IMG/VR virus record: IMGVR_UViG_3300025869_002573
Coordinates: 1-20,261 of that record
DNA from: a virus
Direction: 5' to 3' (one strand)
Length of the DNA stretch: 20,261 nt
Part shown: positions 13,478-18,798 of the stretch, in pieces
How the letters are laid out: the number at the start of each line of letters is the position of its first letter
How positions within the stretch are numbered: the stretch's first letter is position 1
Notes under the pieces: generated by a model
What the model saw: only the letters and a program-made list of their open reading frames with translations
Told to the model about the DNA's origin: nothing
Databases searched by the model: none
Program-made: the position numbers and the translations under genes

Positions 13478-13917
13478 TGAAAAGGTATTTCTAATTCTTC
13501 AAAAACTTTTTCTTTTAAAAGCTGAGGACTATGGTGCTCAGCATGGCAGTTTTGACACAAGACGGCACACTTCTTTAGTTCATCTACAAAAGTCTCAACT
13601 GTTCCATGTCTTCGCTTTGATATTTCAAACGATTTAAGGGAAGGATCAATATGATGAAAGGCAATAGCAGATAAATTTTTATCATAACCACAGACTTCAC
13701 ACTCCCACGATTTCCCTATGACTGCTAGAGCGGTGCTCAGTCTCGTATAAAATTGCTTGTAATCTTTTGAGTTTGAACATTGTCTACAGGAAGGTTTATA
13801 CTTCTTTCTGCCGTTAGGCTGGTAGCCATTTCCATGAAACTCTGAAAGACTCTTTCTAGTGTTACACAAATTACATACTTTATCTTCTACTAATGCCTCT
13901 AGGGCGGGTTCGCTCAT
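13474..13917 (-). CDS. HNH endonuclease with zinc-binding cysteines
   Basis: A 147-aa nuclease of the HNH/ColE7 fold. The first half has two CxxC pairs (C15/C18, C44/C47) around a basic segment, which should bind one zinc. The second half holds CEVCGYDKNLSAIAFHHIDP (C73, C76; H88, H89) and CAVLCQNCHAEHH (C121, C124; H128), the typical metal-finger HNH core in which H88 or H89 is catalytic. It could be a free-standing homing endonuclease or a packaging-associated nicking enzyme. There is no intron or terminase next to it in the window, which favours the first option. AGGAAG precedes the ATG. Confidence 0.85.
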   Translation of the reverse strand: MSEPALEALVEDKVCNLCNTRKSLSEFHGNGYQPNGRKKYKPSCRQCSNSKDYKQFYTRLSTALAVIGKSWECEVCGYDKNLSAIAFHHIDPSLKSFEISKRRHGTVETFVDELKKCAVLCQNCHAEHHSPQLLKEKVFEELEIPFQ

Positions 13918-13926
13918 TTTACTTCC

Positions 13927-14109
13927 TTAAGCTTTTTCACAGTCTGGTAGTCTATCTTGAGGCGCAATTAAAAAATCAATCTGCCCACAAGAAATACGAG
14001 CATTATGTTTTTCAATACATTTTCCACAAACAGTACCAATTTTATTCACTAAAAAGGGTTCTTCTAAAAGATCTTTCTCCGATATAGCATTACAAATACA
14101 AAGGTACAC
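13927..14109 (-). CDS. Bfd-like [2Fe-2S] protein
   Basis: A 60-aa protein with the cysteine pattern of bacterioferritin-associated ferredoxin: MYLCICNAIS (C4, C6) and GTVCGKC (C28, C31), spaced to hold one [2Fe-2S] cluster in a helix-turn-helix fold. Bfd reduces bacterioferritin to release iron; a phage copy could free host iron or act as a redox or scaffold module. The C-terminal 25 residues differ from the bacterial family. It starts with GTG in a TAGTG overlap with the 48-aa gene. Confidence 0.8.
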   Translation of the reverse strand: MYLCICNAISEKDLLEEPFLVNKIGTVCGKCIEKHNARISCGQIDFLIAPQDRLPDCEKA

Positions 14110-14255
14110 TAGTCTTCGTCTAACTCTAATATACCTTCATCTATAAAGTGTTCTATTAGAGCCTCCATACCTTCTTTTCTTCCTAGAAAAAAGGATGAGA
14201 GCCCTGTTCCAATCATACAAAAAGCAAAGATAGCTATTAGTTCAATTGTTAACAT
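14109..14255 (-). CDS. Small single-pass membrane protein, 48 aa
   Basis: First gene of the P6 unit. The ATG at 14253-14255 is preceded by CCGGAG at 6 nt spacing; an in-frame TTG at 14291 would remove most of the leader and has no site. One hydrophobic helix (LTIELIAIFAFCMIGTGLSS) is followed by FFLGRKEG and an acidic tail. An inner-membrane peptide with a cytoplasmic acidic C-terminus is the likely topology. It could assist lysis, given its unit, but no motif shows this. Confidence 0.65.
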   Translation of the reverse strand: MLTIELIAIFAFCMIGTGLSSFFLGRKEGMEALIEHFIDEGILELDED

Positions 14256-14300
14256 AAAATTCTCCGGTTTGCTTTTGATTTTTAATTCCAATCAGGGGAT

Positions 14301-14329
14301 ATTATACTTAAATTTAGGTCGAATGTCAA
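14301..14329 (-). promoter_or_regulatory. Phage promoter P6 for the lysis/modification unit
   Basis: Minus strand: TTGACA at 14324-14329, 17-nt spacer, TATAAT at 14301-14306. The upstream block is a variant, AAAAAAATTTC. It follows the terminator at 14352-14390, which insulates it. Confidence 0.88.
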
Positions 14330-14351
14330 GAAATTTTTTTGCTTAAGACAT

Positions 14352-14390
14352 AAAAAAACCTCGATCACCACTAAAGTAGTGTATCGAGGT
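14352..14390 (-). terminator. Rho-independent terminator (leftward)
   Basis: An 8-bp stem ACCTCGAT (14358-14365) / ATCGAGGT (14383-14390) with a further inner 5-bp stem CACTA/TAGTG. In the minus-strand direction it is followed by seven T residues (A-run at 14352-14358). It closes the short unit that starts at P7. Confidence 0.9.
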
Positions 14391-14420
14391 CTAAAATTAG
14401 AAAATTGTTAAGCGTCTAAA

Positions 14421-14576
14421 CTACCGTTTCTTTTGGATATAGTAGTTCCTGCATTCTTGATGAGATTCTGCGATTCCGTCAAGGACTTCCTGCGCACATT
14501 TTTCATCAAGTCTTCGGTTGCCGTCTTTTACAAGTACAGCTCCAATTAACAACATTGCAATTACCATTCCTGGCAT
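14421..14576 (-). CDS. 51-aa membrane peptide under a long leader
   Basis: A 51-aa protein (MPGMVIAMLLIGAVLV at the start), with one hydrophobic N-terminal helix and a polar, cysteine-containing rest (DEKCAQEVLDGIAESHQECR). AAAGGAG lies 5 nt before the ATG. It is the only clear gene between P7 and the terminator at 14352, after about 400 nt of structured leader. It has no lipobox. It could be a membrane-acting early peptide such as a superinfection or host-takeover factor, but this is inference. Confidence 0.7.
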   Translation of the reverse strand: MPGMVIAMLLIGAVLVKDGNRRLDEKCAQEVLDGIAESHQECRNYYIQKKR

Positions 14577-14590
14577 TTGTTCTCCTTTTT

Positions 14591-14981
14591 ATGGTGAAGT
14601 GACTACCTACCTACTTTCACTTCGACGTGTCCCTCACGAGATGGCTATAGGACACCCCTGATGGGGGACTGTGGTTATGGTCTGAATAAGTCCCTCCACT
14701 GTAGTTAAACACCCATAACAATATCTAGTAATTTTCGTGTGTTTAACTTTTTTGCTCTGTTTACCTTTTTCGTCATGATAGTAGTAGCTACGGAGGACGG
14801 ATACTGCCTTAACGAACGAGTATCTGAACGGCTGGGTACTTTGGCGTCCCAGCTGACCCCTTCCACTTAGCCAGAGGAAGGAAATATGGAGAAATTGGAG
14901 CTTCGGCCGAGTGATTTCTTTCACCGAGATCTTTACTGCCTTATCACTATAAATTGTGTCTCTGGCTTCTCTCAATTTCTG
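14591..14981 (-). ncRNA. Structured 400-nt leader or noncoding RNA
   Basis: The stretch from the predicted P7 start to the 51-aa gene holds no convincing gene and is richer in G+C than its surroundings. Inverted repeats include GCTGGG/CCCAGC (14831-14836 / 14848-14853), CCCC/GGGG (14655-14658 / 14663-14666), GTGTCC/GGACAC (14627-14632 / 14650-14655) and GAAGTGA/TCACTTC (14596-14602 / 14617-14623). The last three stand in a row just before the ribosome binding site. A 113-aa open frame (14634-14975) starts with TTG without a ribosome binding site and uses more GC-ending codons than neighbours, so I treat it as the less likely reading. Confidence 0.5.
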
Positions 14982-14987
14982 AATACT

Positions 14988-15016
14988 ATTTTACAGAAGA
15001 AAGCAACTAAAGTCAA
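14988..15016 (-). promoter_or_regulatory. Phage promoter P7 for the structured leader unit
   Basis: Minus strand: TTGACT at 15011-15016, 17-nt spacer, TAAAAT at 14988-14993, with AAAATAATTC against the -35 box. It points away from P8, whose -35 box begins 40 nt to the right. Confidence 0.82.
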
Positions 15017-15055
15017 GAATTATTTTTTAAACGGTGGTGGGTAAAAAAATAAAAC

Positions 15056-15084
15056 TTGACTTAAACCTACTTTTATCGTATAAT
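15056..15084 (+). promoter_or_regulatory. Phage promoter P8 for the plus-strand operon, predicted leaderless start
   Basis: Plus strand: TTGACT at 15056-15061, 17-nt spacer, TATAAT at 15079-15084. An A-rich block (AAAAAAATAAAAC) precedes it but lacks the TARTTC core. Six bases separate the -10 box from the ATG at 15091. Confidence 0.88.
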
Positions 15085-15090
15085 ATACTT

Positions 15091-15267
15091 ATGAAAAATT
15101 ACAGAAAAAAGCCTTGGAGTTATAAAGAAAGAATGCTTTTACGTGATCATTATTATTTTGTGGGAGGGGAAGAGATGCAAAACATTCTACCAGGTAGAAC
15201 ACATAACTCTATAGTTAAGCAAGTTGCCTACTTAAAAGCAAGAGGCTGGTGGTTTAAAAAACCATGA
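15091..15267 (+). CDS. Myb/SANT-like small DNA-binding protein, 58 aa
   Basis: A 58-aa basic protein that reads as a single Myb/SANT-type helix-turn-helix: WSYKERMLLRDHYYFVGGEE, then LPGRTHNSIVKQVAYLKARG and WWFKK. The spaced tryptophans and the PGRT-NSI recognition-helix block are characteristic. The start is the ATG at 15091; a longer frame from 15034 would run through promoter P8. The predicted transcript begins at this ATG, so translation would be leaderless. As first gene of the operon and the smallest HTH protein here, it may be a regulator of the promoter family. It overlaps the next gene by ATGA. Confidence 0.75.
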   Translation: MKNYRKKPWSYKERMLLRDHYYFVGGEEMQNILPGRTHNSIVKQVAYLKARGWWFKKP

Positions 15268-15908
15268 TAAGCGCAAAAGTTAATACAGCAGCAGGGTACG
15301 TTACAGGAAGAATTGATCCTTCGTTACTTACAATGCTTCAAGCAGAAGCAGTAAAAATGGAGAAAACAAACTTTAAAGGCTTAGACAAGTACCAGAAGTA
15401 TTTAGCGGGACACTTAAAGCACGAATACTCTCTTGAACATCCTTCTTTAGTAGCTGAAATTAATAAGCAGATTGTTGAGTGTGTCGAGCTTTATGATGAA
15501 ACTTTCGGTTCAGGTTTAGTTGAACAGGAAATGAAAAGAGGGAGCAACAAAACAGGAATAGATTATGAGATTGATATGGGTCCAATATGGATTAACTTTA
15601 TGCAAAAGTATGAATTTAATCCTTCTCATACTCATTCAGGGCTTTTTTCTTATGTAATTTGGATTAAAGTGCCTTACAGTCTAGAAGAAGAAGCTAAACT
15701 TTGGGATACTCCAAATAAGTATGCAGGATGTTTTGCGTTTCAGCATTTGGATTGTATTGGCAGGTTTGTTACAGATATACAAGAAAGTGAGGAGGGTGGA
15801 ATGGTGTTTTTTCCGGCTAATTTAACTCACACTGTTTTTCCTTTCTACACCTCTGACGAGTTTAGGGTGAGTGTGTCTGGAAATGTATTTTTAAAGGAAA
15901 TTGCATGA
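15264..15908 (+). CDS. 2OG-Fe(II) oxygenase-like protein, 214 aa
   Basis: A 214-aa double-stranded beta-helix protein of the phage 2OG-Fe(II) oxygenase type. The iron site is suggested by the H-x-H of NPSHTHSG (H122, H124) and by H189 in FFPANLTHTVFPF; R201 in the FRVSVSGNVF strand would bind 2-oxoglutarate. WINFMQKYEF just before the first histidines is typical of this group. The usual ligand pair is H-x-D/E, so the second histidine at that position is a variation to note. The target is unknown: phage relatives may hydroxylate proteins, bases or small molecules. It is ATGA-coupled to both neighbours. Confidence 0.8.
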   Translation: MISAKVNTAAGYVTGRIDPSLLTMLQAEAVKMEKTNFKGLDKYQKYLAGHLKHEYSLEHPSLVAEINKQIVECVELYDETFGSGLVEQEMKRGSNKTGIDYEIDMGPIWINFMQKYEFNPSHTHSGLFSYVIWIKVPYSLEEEAKLWDTPNKYAGCFAFQHLDCIGRFVTDIQESEEGGMVFFPANLTHTVFPFYTSDEFRVSVSGNVFLKEIA

Positions 15909-16054
15909 AAATTAAAGAAATTTTAATGTATGTCGAAGGATTATATTATTCTTCTTTTTCAGAAGAAGATATAGCTAAAATGGGAAGTCGAGAATTTAAT
16001 GTATCAGAAGATTACATCAAACAAGTTTATAACGACTTCAAGAAATATAAGTAG
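15905..16054 (+). CDS. Small hypothetical protein, 49 aa, possible HTH
   Basis: A 49-aa protein (MKIKEILMYVEGLYYSSFSE at the start) whose ATG overlaps the oxygenase stop. The middle and end (DIAKMGSREFNVSEDYIKQV) look like a short helix-turn-helix. It ends 3 nt before the bS21 gene. No family is recognised; a regulatory role is possible given the HTH-like pattern. Confidence 0.65.
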   Translation: MKIKEILMYVEGLYYSSFSEEDIAKMGSREFNVSEDYIKQVYNDFKKYK

Positions 16055-16057
16055 TTT

Positions 16058-16243
16058 ATGGAAATAAAAGTTAAAAATGGGAATGTTGAAAAAGCAATCC
16101 GTAGTTTAAAAAGAAAAACCCTGGATAAGCTGTTTGAAGTACGTGAAAGACAGTATTATCTTAAACCATCAGTAGCTAGACAAAATAATAAAAAGGCTGC
16201 TAGAATAAGAGAGCAAAGGAGGATTCGTGCTCAAAAGCAATAA
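16058..16243 (+). CDS. rpsU-like: Ribosomal protein bS21 homologue (phage-encoded)
   Basis: A 61-aa, strongly basic protein with the bS21 layout: a short beta start MEIKVKNGNVEKAIRSLKRK, then LFEVRERQYYLKPSVARQNN, matching the conserved E-x-R-R-x-(F/Y)-Y-x-KP block, and a lysine/arginine-rich C-terminal helix. bS21 sits on the 30S platform near the anti-Shine-Dalgarno end of 16S rRNA and assists initiation. Phage copies are known from several aquatic phages and are thought to replace the host protein. It is shorter than E. coli S21 (71 aa). Its C-terminal codons contain the AGGAGG site of the next gene, with a 17-nt overlap. Confidence 0.88.
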   Translation: MEIKVKNGNVEKAIRSLKRKTLDKLFEVRERQYYLKPSVARQNNKKAARIREQRRIRAQKQ

Positions 16244-17264
16244 GCGTATTTTAATCACGGGTGGAGCAGGCTTTATCGCCCACCATGTAGTAGAGAAAAT
16301 TTTAATAGAAACAGATTGGGATATTGTAACACTTGACAGACTAGATTTCAGTGGAAATCTGAATAGGCTTGCAGAGGTAGTATCAAACACTGCAGGCCAT
16401 CTGGGAAGGGTAAAAGTTGTTCACCACGATCTGAAAGCTCCTTTAAATCCCCAAATTGCTTCCGCCATTGGAGAAGTTGACTATATTGCTCACATGGCTG
16501 CAGGCTCTCATGTAGATAGATCTATTGATTATCCCATGGAGTTTGTACTTGACAATGTTGTAGGAACTGTAAACTTGTTAGACTATGCAAGAACTGTAAA
16601 AAGTCATAAAAGACCTCCTTTGTTTGTCTACTTTTCCACAGATGAAGTGTTTGGGCCCGCCCCTGATGACGTGAAGTATAAAGAAAATGATAGGTATAAC
16701 TCTACTAATCCTTATTCTGCTAGTAAGGCAGGAGGGGAAGAATTTGTAGTTGCGTATCAAAATACTTATGGTCTTCCTGCTATAATTACACATACTATGA
16801 ATGTATTTGGAGAGCGTCAGCATCCAGAAAAGTTTATTCCAATGTGTATTAAACGGGTACGGGACGAAGAAGTAATTACAGTACATAGTAATAAAGAGAA
16901 AACTAAGGCTGGATCAAGACATTATATACATGCTGCTGATGTAGCGGATGCTTTATTATTTTTATTAAACACTGATCTTTCTAAAGCTCCTACTGAGTAT
17001 AATGAAACAAAGTGTAAAAAATTTAATATAGTAGGTGCAGAAGAGCTAGATAATTTAGAGTTAGCTCAAATTATTGCAAATACGATAGGTAAAGAATGTA
17101 AATATGAAATGGTAGATTTTCACTCTCAAAGACCCGGACATGATCTTCGTTATGCTCTTGATGGAGATAAGCTAAGAACGATGGGATGGGAGCCTAAACC
17201 GATTCGAGATAGATTGGATCAAGTAATTAATTGGAGTTTGGAGAACTCAAGATGGTTGATGTAA
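16227..17264 (+). CDS. RmlB-like NAD-dependent sugar-nucleotide dehydratase/epimerase
   Basis: A 345-aa extended short-chain dehydrogenase. NAD+ binds at TGGAGFIAHH (GxxGxxA, 11-20). STDEVFG (137-143) is the active-site block typical of dTDP-glucose 4,6-dehydratase, with the D-E acid/base pair, and YSASK (Y163, K167) is the catalytic YxxxK. The substrate should be an NDP-hexose, turned into a 4-keto-6-deoxy sugar; the nucleotide cannot be read with certainty. The GTG start is supported by AGGAGG 4 nt before it inside bS21. Length is normal. Product sugars could feed glycan or DNA modification, and the nearby glycosyltransferase fits this. Confidence 0.9.
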   Translation: MLKSNKRILITGGAGFIAHHVVEKILIETDWDIVTLDRLDFSGNLNRLAEVVSNTAGHLGRVKVVHHDLKAPLNPQIASAIGEVDYIAHMAAGSHVDRSIDYPMEFVLDNVVGTVNLLDYARTVKSHKRPPLFVYFSTDEVFGPAPDDVKYKENDRYNSTNPYSASKAGGEEFVVAYQNTYGLPAIITHTMNVFGERQHPEKFIPMCIKRVRDEEVITVHSNKEKTKAGSRHYIHAADVADALLFLLNTDLSKAPTEYNETKCKKFNIVGAEELDNLELAQIIANTIGKECKYEMVDFHSQRPGHDLRYALDGDKLRTMGWEPKPIRDRLDQVINWSLENSRWLM

Positions 17265-17650
17265 TGTTAAGTGGAACTAACTTTGAACTAGTTGGTGATT
17301 TTATGGAGGCTTTTGGACAGGAGGTACGTTTAGAACCTAGCTGGCCAGACTTCTCAACTAGAGAACTAAGAGTGGATTTAATCGAAGAAGAACTGGAAGA
17401 GCTAAAAATAGCTATTGCTAATAAAGACCAAGTGGAGGTAGCAGATGCGCTTACTGACTTATTATATGTTATTTACGGAGCAGGTCACGCCTTTGGTCTT
17501 GATCTTGATGCTTGCTTTACAGAAGTTCATGCAAGTAATATGAGTAAACTCGATGAGAACGGAGTCCCTATTTACCGTGAAGATGGAAAAGTACTTAAAG
17601 GGCCTAACTTTTTTGCCCCTGACTTAAGGAAAGCTCTGTGGCTGGATTAG
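17252..17650 (+). CDS. MazG/PRA-PH-like nucleotide pyrophosphohydrolase, 132 aa
   Basis: A 132-aa all-alpha pyrophosphohydrolase. Metal-binding residues are in LIEEELEELKIAI (E46, E47, E50) and DALTDLLY (D65, D69). The C-terminal block SNMSKLDENGVPIYREDGK, then KGPNFFAPDL, is typical of the phage phosphoribosyl-ATP-pyrophosphatase-like group. The likely role is to hydrolyse NTPs or dNTPs during infection. The start used is the ATG at 17252, with GGAG 8 nt upstream; the ATG at 17264, in a TAATG overlap with the dehydratase stop, is an alternative. It is a second, different MazG-type protein from the one at 10351-10599. Confidence 0.85.
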   Translation: MVDVMLSGTNFELVGDFMEAFGQEVRLEPSWPDFSTRELRVDLIEEELEELKIAIANKDQVEVADALTDLLYVIYGAGHAFGLDLDACFTEVHASNMSKLDENGVPIYREDGKVLKGPNFFAPDLRKALWLD

Positions 17651-18798
17651 AAGCTTATGTGGTTGGATATGGATCAATAGATACTCTTGGAAATAATCCT
17701 TGGTCCAGTTTCCAAAAAACTTTAGATAATGTAGACTATAAGACATGGTTTGATGATCTTGGCCTCATGGCTTATCCTGTTGACGATGATACTATAGTAT
17801 ACCCTAGCGGATGGAAGCCCCGAAACAACAGTCGTGCGCAGAAATTTTTCATGCACGCAACCAATCTTGCCTTGGAGCACTCAACCCTTCCCATTGTTCC
17901 TAATGTTGCTGTTATTCTTTCTTCTACTCTTTCTGAAGGCGAACTCAATGAGGAAAACTTTCCAAAAAGAGCTGCAGGAAAAAGAATTCCTCTCCGAAGT
18001 CTTGTAAATACTATTACTGATATGTGCACCTATCATGTGTGTAATCACTGGGGATTTCATGGGTTATCCACTTCTGTGGCTGCTGCTTGTGCTACTGGAT
18101 TAGTAGGAATTGATTATGCCATGCGCATCTTGCACAAATATGACTATGTAATAGTCGGAGGTGCTGACGCGGGTATTTATAAAACTACTCTGGAAGGCTT
18201 TGATAGTATAGGAGCGCTGTCTTCGGATAATAGTCCTTTCGATGATAATAGATCAGGTTTTGTAATGGGAGAGGGCGCTGGAGTTGTAATACTTCAAAGT
18301 AAGGAGAATGTAGATAAATTTAATAGCAAACCTGTTGCTAAATTATATGAGCCGGGTCATGCTACCGAAGGATTAAGTTTAACAAGCCCAGCAGAGGACG
18401 GCAGAGGAGCTACTCAAGCAATGAGGCAAGCTTTAGAAAACTCTCCTGTAAGTATGGTAGATAGTATTTGTTGTCATGCAACCTCTACCTCTATAGGGGA
18501 TATAACGGAGTATAAAGCAATAGATAGGGTACATTCTAATAATCCTATTCTATGGGCTCCCAAAAGTAAACTAGGGCATACTGTGGCCGCATCTGGGATA
18601 CTCGAAACTATTCATCTTTTTGAAGCGTTTAGAGCCCGTATGATTCCTCATATACAAAACTTAGATAAATGTTCTTTTGATAAAAGAAATCTTCTTGCAT
18701 ATAGCAATCGAGGTATTGGATCTGACAACAACTGGGCTATGAATAATTCTTTTGGTTTTGGAGGTAAGAATATGTCTCAAGTAATAGAACTATATTAG
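17638..18798 (+). CDS. FabF-like beta-ketoacyl synthase
   Basis: A 386-aa condensing enzyme of the thiolase fold that would join an acyl chain to malonyl-ACP. The active site is intact: nucleophile C151 in VAAACATGLVGI, H280 in CCHATSTSIGD (FabF: HGTST), K311 and H314 in KSKLGHTVAASG. GFVMGEGAGVVIL (208-220) and the C-terminal NNSFGFGGKN oxyanion/dimer loop are also present. It is about 25 residues shorter than bacterial FabF. It starts with GTG in the end of the MazG-like gene, with AAGGA upstream. No acyl carrier protein or other fatty-acid gene is in the window, so host ACP would be needed. The role may be in changing host lipids or in building an acylated sugar. Confidence 0.92.
   Translation: MAGLEAYVVGYGSIDTLGNNPWSSFQKTLDNVDYKTWFDDLGLMAYPVDDDTIVYPSGWKPRNNSRAQKFFMHATNLALEHSTLPIVPNVAVILSSTLSEGELNEENFPKRAAGKRIPLRSLVNTITDMCTYHVCNHWGFHGLSTSVAAACATGLVGIDYAMRILHKYDYVIVGGADAGIYKTTLEGFDSIGALSSDNSPFDDNRSGFVMGEGAGVVILQSKENVDKFNSKPVAKLYEPGHATEGLSLTSPAEDGRGATQAMRQALENSPVSMVDSICCHATSTSIGDITEYKAIDRVHSNNPILWAPKSKLGHTVAASGILETIHLFEAFRARMIPHIQNLDKCSFDKRNLLAYSNRGIGSDNNWAMNNSFGFGGKNMSQVIELY

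Noticed and set aside
14634-14975. 113-aa open frame in the P7 leader
   Set aside because: TTG start with no ribosome binding site, GC-ending codons unlike neighbours, and overlapping hairpins. Kept only as an alternative reading of the structured RNA.
15034-15090. N-terminal extension of the Myb/SANT-like protein
   Set aside because: The 19 extra codons run through the -35 and -10 boxes of P8, so they would not be in the transcript.
14577-15090. tRNA or tmRNA gene in the gene-free stretch
   Set aside because: No T-arm consensus, anticodon arm or CCA-compatible acceptor stem was found on either strand.
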